Origin: Xanthomonas bonasiae
GTDB taxonomy: Bacteria > Pseudomonadota > Gammaproteobacteria > Xanthomonadales > Xanthomonadaceae
Reading direction: 5' to 3'
Length of the DNA stretch: 64,000 nt
NCBI RefSeq assembly: GCF_017163705.1
Contig: NZ_JAFIWB010000018.1
Location: 1 to 64,000 of the forward strand
Below the pieces are notes generated by a model, which worked only from the letters and a program-made list of their open reading frames with translations, was not told where the DNA came from and did no database searches. Below, piece by piece: positions 40,205-48,340 of this stretch. The translations under genes were made by a program, and so were the position numbers. Positions within the stretch are counted from its first letter, which is position 1. Every line of letters starts with the position of its first letter.

Positions 40205-42091
40205 ATGATCGATCGTATTCGCCGCCAGCCGCTGCTGGCCGCCGCGTTGTCCGGGTGCGCGCTCGTGTTCGGCAGTGCCCATGCCGCGCAGGACGCCACG
40301 GACGCCAAGCTCGCCGCGATGTCCGCCACCTTGCGCAGCGCGCCCGTCAGCTTCGACGTGCACCTGCCGTTGCGCGACCAGGCCGGCCTGGACGCCTTGC
40401 TGGCGGACATCCAGGATCCGGTGTCGCCGCAGTACCACCATTGGCTGTCGCGCGCCGAGTTCGAGCGCCGCTTCGCACCGTTGCCTGCGCAGGTCGACCG
40501 CGTGCGCGCGGCCCTGCAGGCCGCGCACATGACGGTCACCCAGCAGGGCCCGAGCCTGCACGTGAGCGCCAGCGCCGACAACGTCGAGCGCCTGTTCTCC
40601 GCACCGCTGGCGGTGGATCTGCCCGAAGGCGGGCATGCCAGGCTTGCCGCCGCCGGCACCCTGCAGCTGCCGGCCGCGCTGCGCGACAGCGGCGCCGTGG
40701 TCACCGGCCTGACCGGCGGCCTGCCGCTGCACCACGTCCATTCGCAGCGGCTGCGGCAGGTCGATCCGGCCAATCGCAATGGCCGCCTCGGCGTCTACGC
40801 GTACAACGATCTCAAGCAGGCCTACGGCTACCCGTCCTACCAGAGCATGATCGGCCCGCCGGGCCAGCAGCGCCGCCTCGACGGCACCGGCACCACGATC
40901 GCGGTCCTGATCTCCAGCGACGTGCTGGATTCGGACGTGGATGCGCTGTTCAACGAAGAGAAATTCAGCCGCTATGGCGCCGGTCACGTCAATCCGAAAC
41001 TGTACGCACGCCGTTACGTGGCCGGCGCCAAGCCGGGGATCAACGAGGAGGGCGGGGCCGGAGGCGAAGCGGCGCTGGACGTGCAGATGGCGTTGGCCGG
41101 CGCGCCCGGCGCGCATGTGCTGCTGTACGTGATTCCCGACCTGACCGACGCATCGCTCGCCGCGGGTTACCGGCAGATCGTGCAGGACAACGAGGCGGAC
41201 GTGGTCAGCTCCTCGTTCGGCGCCTGTGAGCTGTACTACACCAAGGCGTACAACGACGGGAAGGACGTCACGGCGAGTTTCCGCACGCTGGATGCGATCT
41301 TCAAGCAGGGCAACGCGCAAGGCATCACCTTCATCGCCTCCAGCGGCGACAACGCCGGCGTCGCGTGTGCCGATACGCACTATGCGGTCGAGGGCAAGAA
41401 CGGCAACTTCGTCGCCGGCGTCGAGCATCCCGCGGCCGACGCGTATGTGACCGCGGTCGGCGGCGGCAATCTGTCCACCAACTACAAGCAGGGATCGGCG
41501 GATTCCAGCTACCGCTCCGAGAGCGCCTTTGCCGATCCGCTGCTGACCCAGGACTACTACGGCGTGGGCGCGCTGCTGGCCGGTGGCTACTGGGGCGCCG
41601 GCGGCGGGGTGAGCACCCTGTTCCAGCGCCCGGCCTATCAGCTGCGCGCGCTGGGCGGCACCCGCACGTCGATGCGCGCGCTGCCGGATATCGGCATGCT
41701 GGTCGGCGGTTGCCCCGACACCGCGAAACAGCCGTGCCGGGAAGGCAGGGGGCTGTACGCCAGTTCGGTGCTGTCGGTGTACAAGGGCGAGTTCTATTCG
41801 ACGATCGGCACCAGCGTCGCCGCGCCCGAGTTCGCAGGCGTGGCCGCGCTGCTGGTGGAGAAGCAGGGGCGCCAGGGCAATCTCAACGATTACCTGTACC
41901 GGCTGGCGGCCAACTACCCGCAGGCGTTCCATCGCGATATCCCGGGCAACAATGGCGTCGTCGACAACGACGTACCGCTCAAGGGCAAGTACAACTACAC
42001 GGCCGGCCTGGGGACACCGATCGTGCGTGCCCTGATCGGTGCGCTGGATGCCGCTCCGGCCGGCGCGCCGCGTTCGCCCAGCAATCCCTGA
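40205..42091 (+). CDS. Secreted S53 serine-carboxyl peptidase (xanthomonalisin-like)
   Basis: 628 residues. Signal peptide, an N-terminal pro-kumamolisin domain (about 45-175, with ISP-like YHHWLSRAEFERRFAPLPAQ), then the sedolisin catalytic domain. Visible catalytic residues are Glu288 and Asp292 in GGEAALDVQ, the oxyanion Asp382 in SSGDNAG and Ser537 in IGTSVAAPEFAG. It is a pepstatin-insensitive acid endopeptidase that should mature by loss of the pro-domain and act outside the cell. The ATG at 40205 opens the signal peptide. A long GC hairpin lies after the stop. Confidence 0.93.
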   Translation: MIDRIRRQPLLAAALSGCALVFGSAHAAQDATDAKLAAMSATLRSAPVSFDVHLPLRDQAGLDALLADIQDPVSPQYHHWLSRAEFERRFAPLPAQVDRVRAALQAAHMTVTQQGPSLHVSASADNVERLFSAPLAVDLPEGGHARLAAAGTLQLPAALRDSGAVVTGLTGGLPLHHVHSQRLRQVDPANRNGRLGVYAYNDLKQAYGYPSYQSMIGPPGQQRRLDGTGTTIAVLISSDVLDSDVDALFNEEKFSRYGAGHVNPKLYARRYVAGAKPGINEEGGAGGEAALDVQMALAGAPGAHVLLYVIPDLTDASLAAGYRQIVQDNEADVVSSSFGACELYYTKAYNDGKDVTASFRTLDAIFKQGNAQGITFIASSGDNAGVACADTHYAVEGKNGNFVAGVEHPAADAYVTAVGGGNLSTNYKQGSADSSYRSESAFADPLLTQDYYGVGALLAGGYWGAGGGVSTLFQRPAYQLRALGGTRTSMRALPDIGMLVGGCPDTAKQPCREGRGLYASSVLSVYKGEFYSTIGTSVAAPEFAGVAALLVEKQGRQGNLNDYLYRLAANYPQAFHRDIPGNNGVVDNDVPLKGKYNYTAGLGTPIVRALIGALDAAPAGAPRSPSNP

Positions 42092-42112
42092 CCGGACGGC
42101 AACGCAACGACG

Positions 42113-42150
42113 GGGCCGCAGGTGCGCCAATGCTGGCGCGCCTGCGGCCC
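42113..42150. terminator. Strong hairpin between convergent genes
   Basis: GGGCCGCAGG pairs perfectly with CCTGCGGCCC around an inner TGCGCCA/TGGCGCG stem and ATGC loop. No T run follows in either direction. It may act as a bidirectional barrier or a protected 3' end rather than a classical intrinsic terminator. Confidence 0.55.
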
Positions 42151-42190
42151 GGTTGCGTCAGCGCCGGCATTGCGCGCCGACGGGATCGTT

Positions 42191-43162
42191 TCAATCGAGC
42201 TGCAGGCGCTCGCGGATGCGCGTGGCGATGCGTGCGGTTTCGCGCAGTGGTTCGATCGTGCCCGCAACGGCGCCATGCCCGTCCGGTGCATCGGCGAGGC
42301 GGCCACGCGCGCGCAGCGCGGCATGGAAGTCGCGTGCGCGACCGCGCGCCGACGTCGGCATCGCCACCGCCACCGGCACCCGGGTGGCGCAGGCTTCCGA
42401 CAGCAGGTTCACCGAATCGGGCGTGCACACGATGCGCTCGGCCCAGCCGAGCAGGCCGGCGTAGGGATTCGCGCCAGCGTCTTCGCCGCACCAGACCACG
42501 CCCGGCACACCGGTGAACGCGTTGCGCAGCGCGGCGGCTACCGCCGGCGGCGTGCGGCGCGAGGTGCTGGCGAGCACGCTGCCGCCGCTGTCGCGCAGCT
42601 GCGTCGCCAAGTGTCCGAACACCGACGCCGCCGCCTCCGCCGTCCACGGCGCCAGCGTGGCGGGGCCGCCGACCAGCACCGCGATGCGCGGCGACGGCAG
42701 CGCGCCGAAGTGCGGGAACGCCGCGCGCGCGGCGGCCAGCCAGGCATCGTCGATCGGATGCAGGCTGCCGAGCAGGGTGAGCACGTTGTCGCCGCGCAGG
42801 CGATCGTGTTCGGGCACCACCACCACGTCCCAGTGCCGTGGCGACAGGCGCGGATCCAGCACCTGCACCACGGCGCTGCCGCGCGCGCGCAGCAGCCGCG
42901 TCGCCAGCGCCGCCTGGCGGCCGCAGCCGATCGCCAGCGCCGGCGGTTGCTGCAGCAACGCGGCGAAGGCGGGACCATAGGCCTGCGCGGCGCCGGGCAG
43001 CCGCCGCGGCGCCAGCCAGCGCCAGGGCATGTGCGGTTGCAGCACCAACGCCGGGGCGGGCAGCATTGCGGGTCCAGCCAGCGCCGCGGCGAGCGCTTCC
43101 GCCTGGCGTGCGTTGCCGGCGCGGCCGTCGCTAATCGCCCAGGGCGCGCCCGATCGTTTCAC
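42191..43162 (-). CDS. ELM1/DUF1022 family protein
   Basis: About 323 residues from a GTG at 43162, immediately before [20 protein letters not shown], the conserved family opening. Other landmarks are [40 protein letters not shown] and [20 protein letters not shown]. The bacterial members resemble GT-B glycosyltransferases of the mitochondrial fission ELM1 family, and some sit in lipopolysaccharide clusters. The substrate is unknown. Confidence 0.85.
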   Translation of the reverse strand: MKRSGAPWAISDGRAGNARQAEALAAALAGPAMLPAPALVLQPHMPWRWLAPRRLPGAAQAYGPAFAALLQQPPALAIGCGRQAALATRLLRARGSAVVQVLDPRLSPRHWDVVVVPEHDRLRGDNVLTLLGSLHPIDDAWLAAARAAFPHFGALPSPRIAVLVGGPATLAPWTAEAAASVFGHLATQLRDSGGSVLASTSRRTPPAVAAALRNAFTGVPGVVWCGEDAGANPYAGLLGWAERIVCTPDSVNLLSEACATRVPVAVAMPTSARGRARDFHAALRARGRLADAPDGHGAVAGTIEPLRETARIATRIRERLQLD

Positions 43163-43292
43163 GTTTGGTAGTAATCCGTTGCATTGCGGCTGGGTGTTGC
43201 GGCTATCGTGCCACTCTACACTGGCCGCCTTGCGCCGAAACCGCCCACCACCGGGGCATCGGCCTTCCCCCGACGACAAAAGGTACTTCCGC

Positions 43293-43883
43293 ATGTCCGA
43301 CGTTCTGCACGATGCCGCCCTGGATCAACTGTTCCGTACCGCCCGCACCCAGAATGCCTTCCGCGATACGCCCGTCGGCGAAGACACCCTGCGCGCCCTG
43401 TACGAGCTGCTGAAGTGGGGCCCGACCGCGGCCAACGGCAGCCCGGCGCGGTTCGTGTTCGTGACCTCGGCCGCGGGCAAGGAGAAGCTCAAGCCGGCGC
43501 TGTCCGAAGGCAACCTGGCCAAGACCCTGGCCGCGCCGGTGACGGCGATCGTCGCCCACGACGAGGATTTCCACGAGAAGCTGCCGTACCTGTTCCCGCA
43601 CGCCGACGCCAAGAGCTGGTTCGACGGCCCGCGCGAAGGCCGCCGCGAGTCGGCGTTCCGCAACGGCACGCTGCAGGGCGCCTACCTGATCCTGGCCGCG
43701 CGTTCGCTGGGCCTGGATGCCGGCCCGATGTCCGGCTTCGACAACGCCAAGGTCGATGCGGCCTTCTTCGCCGGCACCGCGATCAAGTCCAACTTCCTGG
43801 TCAACCTGGGCTACGGCGATCCCGCCGGTCTGTTCCCGCGCCTGCCGCGGCTGAGTTTCGACGAGGCCGCACGCATCGAGTAA
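43293..43883 (+). CDS. rutE: Malonic semialdehyde reductase RutE-like nitroreductase
   Basis: 196 residues, the same length as E. coli RutE with strong similarity throughout: [60 protein letters not shown] and [20 protein letters not shown]. An FMN flavoenzyme of the nitroreductase fold that reduces malonic semialdehyde or similar aldehydes, or nitro compounds. No other rut pyrimidine-degradation genes are adjacent, so the physiological substrate is uncertain. A yceI gene follows 86 bp downstream. Confidence 0.9.
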   Translation: MSDVLHDAALDQLFRTARTQNAFRDTPVGEDTLRALYELLKWGPTAANGSPARFVFVTSAAGKEKLKPALSEGNLAKTLAAPVTAIVAHDEDFHEKLPYLFPHADAKSWFDGPREGRRESAFRNGTLQGAYLILAARSLGLDAGPMSGFDNAKVDAAFFAGTAIKSNFLVNLGYGDPAGLFPRLPRLSFDEAARIE

Positions 43884-43969
43884 GCCGGCTCGTTCCGCTG
43901 CACCCTCACACCGCTGTGCCTGCGCTTGCCGCAGTTTCCCAACCACCGATTTCTCCAGGAGCTCCGCCC

Positions 43970-44608
43970 ATGAACAAGACCCGCACCCTGCTGCTTCCGC
44001 TCGCCCTGGCGCTGGCCGTCGTCGTCGCCCAGCCCGTCAGCACCGCCTTCGCCGCGCCGGCCGCCGCGGCCGCCACCGCGATCAAGGGCACCACCGGCAC
44101 CTACAAGCTCGACCCGTCGCACACCGACGTGCTGGTGCAGTGGAGCCACTTCGGCTTCTCCAACCCCAGCGCGCACTTCGGCGACGTCGACGGCACCCTG
44201 GTCTACAACGCCGAGAACGTGGGCAAGTCCAGCGTCCAGGTGACCCTGCCGCTGTCGGGCCTCAACAGCTTCACCGCCAAGTTCGACGAGCACCTGAAGA
44301 GCGGCGACTTCTTCGACGCCGCCAAGTTCCCGACCGCCACCTTCAAGAGCACCAAGGTCGCCGCCGCCGGCACCAACAAGCTGAGCGTGACGGGCGATCT
44401 GACCATCAAGGGCATCACCAAGCCGGTAGTGCTGGCGGTGACGCTCAACGGTGCCGGTCCGCACCCGATGAAGAAGGTGCCGGCGCTGGGCTTCGATGCC
44501 AGCACCACGATCAAGCGCAGCGACTTCGGCCTGGGCGCGTACGTGCCGAACGTCAGCGACGAGGTCAAGATCCGCATCACCACCGAGGCGCTGCAGGACG
44601 CGAAGTAA
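43970..44608 (+). CDS. YceI-family periplasmic lipid-binding protein
   Basis: 212 residues. Signal peptide (LLLPLALALAVVVAQPVSTA) and a YceI lipocalin-like barrel: TYKLDPSHTDVLVQWSHFGF, DVDGTLVYNAENVGKSSVQV, LKSGDFFDAAKFPTATFKST and VTGDLTIKGITKPVVLAVTL. The family binds polyisoprenoid or related lipids in the periplasm. It is followed by an intrinsic terminator. Confidence 0.93.
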   Translation: MNKTRTLLLPLALALAVVVAQPVSTAFAAPAAAAATAIKGTTGTYKLDPSHTDVLVQWSHFGFSNPSAHFGDVDGTLVYNAENVGKSSVQVTLPLSGLNSFTAKFDEHLKSGDFFDAAKFPTATFKSTKVAAAGTNKLSVTGDLTIKGITKPVVLAVTLNGAGPHPMKKVPALGFDASTTIKRSDFGLGAYVPNVSDEVKIRITTEALQDAK

Positions 44609-44660
44609 GCCTGCGTGTTGCGCTGATGGCGGCGGCCTGAACCAGGCTGCCGCTTTCGAT

Positions 44661-44694
44661 GAAAACGCCCACCGCTTGGTGGGCGTTTTCGTTT
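44661..44694 (+). terminator. Intrinsic terminator after yceI
   Basis: A perfect 13-bp stem, GAAAACGCCCACC/GGTGGGCGTTTTC, with a four-base loop, followed by GTTT. A and T at the stem ends make it usable in both directions. Confidence 0.9.
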
Positions 44695-44772
44695 GCGCTG
44701 GCGTGGATGGAAATGCCGGCGGCCGCTGGCGGGGTTCTGCGGCGATGCGCAGCCGTGGGCGTTGTCGGTTGG

Positions 44773-45080
44773 CTGCAGTCGGGACTGAAGTCCCTCCCAC
44801 AAGGGGTCATGCCTTTTTGTGGGGGGGCATGCCTTAGTGGGTAGGAACCATGCCTTTTGTGGGAAGCAGTCATGCTTTTTGTAGGAGGGACTTCAGTCCC
44901 GACGCATGACACCACAGCCTCCGCACCGCCCAGCCCTTATGTAGGAGCGGCTTCAGCCGCGACAGGAGAAGGAAACCGTTCGGATCGATCGAACCAAAGA
45001 AGCGTCGCGGCCGAAGCCGCTCCTACAGTGGCAGGCCAGCAATCATGTTTTCTGTGGAAGGGACTTCAATCCCGACGCAC
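44773..45080. repeat. REP cluster with three stem types
   Basis: Contains GGGACTGAAGTCCC (44780s), GGGACTTCAGTCCC (44887-44900), GCGGCTTCAGCCGC (44947-44960), a variant GCGGCCGAAGCCGC (45006-45019) and a GGGACTTCAATCCC (45060s). Between 44811 and 44878 are short repeats of ATGCCTTTTTGTGGG. Confidence 0.85.
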
Positions 45081-45126
45081 GAAAACCACCCGCATCCACA
45101 TCGATCGAGCGCGCAAGCGCACAGGC

Positions 45127-45918
45127 CTACGCCTCGTCCTCGCGCCCGGACTTCCAATACCCCGTCGCCCGGATCCACTCCTTCGGCACGTTGAGCCGGC
45201 CTTCGACGAACTTGCGCATCATCCGCGCGCGTGCCGATTCGCAGGCGATCCAGTAGAACGCGTCGCCGTCCGGCACTTCGAAATCGCGCAGCGCATCTTC
45301 CAGCAACTGGCTGCTCAGCACGGGCACGCCATTGCGTTCCAGCCAGGTGATGCGCACCTGCGCGCGCGACGGCAACGCCTGCCGGTCGGCGAAGCCGGGG
45401 ATCTCGATCAGCGCCTCCACCTGCGCGCCGGCCGGCAACTCCTCCAGCCAGCGGCCGATCGCCGGCAGCGCGGTCTCGTCGCCGATCAGCACGTAGGCGG
45501 CGTAGTCGTCGGCGGCCACGAACGAGCCGCGCGGGCCGCCGACCACCAGCGGGTCGCCCGGGTTGGCCCGCGCCGCCCAGCGGCAGGCCGGGCCATCGCC
45601 GTGCAGCACGAAATCCAGGGTCAGTTCCTGCGTCGCGGCGTCGTAGTGGCGCGGGGTGTAGTCGCGCGCCGGCGAGGGCGCGGCATCGGCCGGGTAGACC
45701 GGGCCGCTGTCGGTCATCGTCGGCAGCACGAATGCGCCGTCGGCGTTGGGGAAGAACAGCTTGACGTGATCGTCGGGTCCGGCGCTGACGAAGCCGTCCA
45801 GCGCCGGGCCGCCGACCACGATGCGGCGCATGTGCGGGGTCAGCGGTTGGGTACGCAGCACCCGCAGGTGGCGGATCCGCAGCGGATGGCGCAGCAGGCG
45901 GTTTTCATGGGTGTTCAT
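45127..45918 (-). CDS. Siderophore-interacting protein (NADPH-dependent ferric reductase, YqjH-like)
   Basis: 263 residues. The N-terminal FAD-binding barrel has LRVLRTQPLTPHMRRIVVGG, DDHVKLFFPNAD and the flavin motif DYTPRHYDAATQELTLDFVL. The C-terminal NAD(P)-binding part has YVLIGDETALPAIGRWLEEL and YWIACESARARMMRKFV. It reduces ferric siderophores in the cytoplasm to free iron. The PadR-type gene just upstream on the same strand looks like YqjI, the regulator of yqjH in E. coli. Confidence 0.92.
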   Translation of the reverse strand: MNTHENRLLRHPLRIRHLRVLRTQPLTPHMRRIVVGGPALDGFVSAGPDDHVKLFFPNADGAFVLPTMTDSGPVYPADAAPSPARDYTPRHYDAATQELTLDFVLHGDGPACRWAARANPGDPLVVGGPRGSFVAADDYAAYVLIGDETALPAIGRWLEELPAGAQVEALIEIPGFADRQALPSRAQVRITWLERNGVPVLSSQLLEDALRDFEVPDGDAFYWIACESARARMMRKFVEGRLNVPKEWIRATGYWKSGREDEA

Positions 45919-46002
45919 GCGAAAAGGTCCTTGGGGAAAGGGGGAGCGGCGCGTTGCGCCTGCGCAGAAGAAGGAGGGGTGGCAACGACGTGCGGGCAGC
46001 GC

Positions 46003-46563
46003 TCAACCATCGCCATCGCGTTCCATGCCGTCGGCGGCCTGGGCGAGCAGCTGCGCGACGCGTTCGATCTCCGCCTCGGTCCAGCGGCCGTGCCGGGCCA
46101 GCAGGCCATGCTTGATCCGGCGCATCGCCTCGCGCACCGGCGCCGGCACATTCGCGCGGACCAGCGCGCGGGCGCTGTGGTGGGTGCGTTCCACCGCCGC
46201 GTCCAGCTGCGCGCGCTGCGCCTGCACGAAGGCCAGGCCATCGGCGGTGATCGCGTAGCGCTTGCGCGCGGCACCGGCATCGGCCTGCACCAGGCCCTGC
46301 GCCTCCAGCTGCGCCAGGGTCGGGTAGACGGTGCCGGCGCTGGGCGTGTACAGCCCATGGAACAGATCGGCGACCGCGCGGATCAGCTCGTAGCCGTGGC
46401 GCGGCTGGGTTTCGATCATCGCCAGCAGCAGCAGGCGCAGGTCGCCATGGCCGAGCGGGCGGCTGCCGCGGCCGCCGCCGCGGCCATGTGGGCCGCGGCC
46501 GGGGCTGTCCTCGTCGAACAGGCGGCGCGGGTGGCGGTGGCTGGGATCGGTCGGGCGGGACAT
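46003..46563 (-). CDS. PadR-family regulator, YqjI-like
   Basis: 186 residues. The His/Gly/Arg-rich N-terminal extension (RGPHGRGGGRGSRPLGHGD) resembles the metal-binding leader of YqjI. The PadR winged helix follows (LRLLLLAMIETQPRHGYELI, YTPSAGTVYPTLAQLEAQGL) and then a C-terminal helical dimerisation domain. YqjI represses yqjH and itself and is sensitive to nickel and iron. Here the reductase is 85 bp downstream. The first codon overlaps the palindromic operator region, consistent with autoregulation. Confidence 0.88.
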   Translation of the reverse strand: MSRPTDPSHRHPRRLFDEDSPGRGPHGRGGGRGSRPLGHGDLRLLLLAMIETQPRHGYELIRAVADLFHGLYTPSAGTVYPTLAQLEAQGLVQADAGAARKRYAITADGLAFVQAQRAQLDAAVERTHHSARALVRANVPAPVREAMRRIKHGLLARHGRWTEAEIERVAQLLAQAADGMERDGDG

Positions 46564-46602
46564 CGTTTCGATATGTCTAAGTTTCGCGAAACGATATATC
46601 GA
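46563..46602. promoter_or_regulatory. Probable PadR operator
   Basis: TCGTTTCG (46563-46570) and CGAAACGA (46587-46594) form an inverted repeat with a 16-bp spacer. TTTCGCGAAA (46582-46591) and CGATATATCG (46592-46601) are additional perfect palindromes. All overlap the start of the PadR gene, the expected place for autorepression. Confidence 0.7.
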
Positions 46603-46740
46603 ATCCGGGTGACGGGCAAGGCCGTGAGGGCGGGGCCTGTGCAGGTGGGGTTGGGGATCGTTCAGCGGCGCGGCCGGGCAGGTGGCTGGCGCCTTGGTGT
46701 TGCGCGGCGTGTGGTGTGCGGGGCGCGGCTTGGTTGGTCG

Positions 46741-47515
46741 CGTCGCGACTGAAGTCGCTCCCACAGAGGAAGTCGCCCCCACAAAAAGCACGGGGCCGGA
46801 AGTGGTACCGGAAGACAAGGCCCGCCTTGCGGGCAGTCCGCGGTGCGCTGTGCAGCACCGTTGTGGGAGCGACTTCAGTCGCGACGCGGGATCGGTCGGT
46901 GATCGGCTTCGGTGCCTGCCTGTCGGGGCTGAAGCCCCTCCTACAGTGCACCGGTCGGGTTGGTCGCGCACTTTCGCCGGTTGCGCGCTTTTTGTAGGAG
47001 CGGCTTCAGCCGCGACCACCGGCGTCTTCAGGCGCTCGGGTTCCGGACGCTGTCGGGACTGAAGTCCCTCCCGCGATGCAGCGCGCCGCCGACCTGTACG
47101 CTTCCCTGTGGGAGCGACTTCAGTCGCGACGCGGGATCGGTCGGTGGTCGGCTTCGGGGCCTGCCTGTCGGGGCTGAAGCTCCTCCTACAGTGCACCGGT
47201 CGGGTTGGTCGCGCACTTTCGAAGGTCGCACGCTTTTTTGTAGGAGCGGCTTCAGCCGCGACCAACGGCGTCGTCAGGCGCTCGGGCTCCGGACGCTGTC
47301 GGGACTGAAGTCCCTCCCACAATGCGGCGCGTTGGCGATCTGTACGCTTCCCTGTAGGAGCGACTTCAGTCGCGACGCGGGATCGGTCGGTAGTCGGCTT
47401 CGGTGCCTGCCTGTCGGGGCTGAAGCCCCTCCTACAGTGCGCCGGTCGGGTCGGTCGCGCACTTTCGAAGGTCGCGCGCTTTTTGTAGGAGCGGCTTCAG
47501 CCGCGACGAACCCAG
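46741..47515. repeat. Tandem array of composite REP units, period about 245 bp
   Basis: About 2.7 copies of one composite unit. The phrase GGGAGCGACTTCAGTCGCGA recurs at 46865, 47110 and (as TAGGAGCGAC) 47355. Each unit carries four palindromes in fixed order: GCGACTTCAGTCGC, GGGGCTGAAGCCCC, GCGGCTTCAGCCGC and GGGACTGAAGTCCC. The linkers (CGCGGGATCGGTCGG, TGCACCGGTCGGGTTGGTCG, TTCAGGCGCTCGGG) are conserved between units. One extra palindrome of the GCGACTGAAGTCGC type lies at 46744-46770. No gene is present in this 0.8 kb. Confidence 0.9.
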
Positions 47516-47516
47516 C

Positions 47517-47903
47517 TCAGCCGCCTTCGCCCTCCTCGAGCACCCGCCGCTGCATCTCGTCCAGGTAGTCGTCCAGTTCCTGCACCGAGGTGAAGATCTC
47601 GTTCAACGGCACCGCCTTGACCACGTCGAACACCTTGCGGATCTGCGGCTGCGGGTTGACCACCAGCACGCGGCCGTCGCGGGTGGCCAGCACCTTGCGC
47701 GCCTTGAAGATCGAGCGGATGCCGGCGCTGCTGATGTAGTCCAGGTGCGACAGGTCCAGCACCAGCGTGGTGATCTGCGTGGCCAGCAGCGGCGCCAATG
47801 CCTCGTCCAGCGCCTGGTAGGTATGCGTGTCCAGGCGCCCGCTGAGGGTGATGCGCTGGCGCCTGTCCTGGGTGGGGTCGATCTGCAGGCTCAACGTGGT
47901 CAT
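47517..47903 (-). CDS. STAS-domain anti-sigma factor antagonist
   Basis: 128 residues of SpoIIAA/RsbV type: RITLSGRLDTHTYQALDEAL, TTLVLDLSHLDYISSAGIRS and VNPQPQIRKVFDVVKAVPLN. The serine of DYISSAGI is the usual phosphorylation site. When dephosphorylated by a SpoIIE-type phosphatase it should bind the partner kinase/anti-sigma protein. It overlaps the HATPase gene by 4 bp. A short acidic tail (RRVLEEGEGG) ends the protein. Confidence 0.92.
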   Translation of the reverse strand: MTTLSLQIDPTQDRRQRITLSGRLDTHTYQALDEALAPLLATQITTLVLDLSHLDYISSAGIRSIFKARKVLATRDGRVLVVNPQPQIRKVFDVVKAVPLNEIFTSVQELDDYLDEMQRRVLEEGEGG

Positions 47904-48340
47904 GCGGGGAACTCCTGGGGGGCGGGGTCGAAGGGTTGCAGCAAGGTGATGCGCACGACGTTGCGGCCGGCGTCGTGGCGGTAGTCGATGTGGTCGGCAA
48001 GCTGCCGCACCAGGTGCAGGCCGAGGCCGCCGATCGGGCGTTCGGCGATGTCCGCGTCCAGGTCCGGTGGCGGTGCGGTGCGCAGATCGAAGGCCGGGCC
48101 GCTGTCGTGGAATTCCAGCACCAGCGCGCCGCTGTCGACCTGCAACATCACCTCCACCGGCGGCTGTTCGCTGGCCAGGTGGCCGTGCTCGAGCGTATTG
48201 CAGGCCAGTTCCTCCACGATCAGCCGCGCCCGGTGCACGTGGTCCAGGACCACGCCGTGGCGCAGCAGCGCGGCCTCCAGCGTGTCGCTCAGCTGCGCCA
48301 GGGTGTCCAGCGCCGGCACCATCTGTAGCCGTAGTTTCAT
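47900..48340 (-). CDS. RsbW/SpoIIAB-like HATPase (serine kinase/anti-sigma)
   Basis: 146 residues of the GHKL fold: N-box LIVEELACNTLEHGH, G1 box EFHDSGPAFDL and G2 box IGGLGLHLVRQLADHIDYRH. It should phosphorylate the STAS protein or sequester a target. It is the middle gene of a three-gene operon with ATGA overlaps on both sides. Confidence 0.92.
   Translation of the reverse strand: MKLRLQMVPALDTLAQLSDTLEAALLRHGVVLDHVHRARLIVEELACNTLEHGHLASEQPPVEVMLQVDSGALVLEFHDSGPAFDLRTAPPPDLDADIAERPIGGLGLHLVRQLADHIDYRHDAGRNVVRITLLQPFDPAPQEFPA

Noticed and set aside
46741..47515. CRISPR array
   Set aside because: The repeats are palindromic REP hairpins of several types, spacers are themselves conserved between units, and there are no cas genes.
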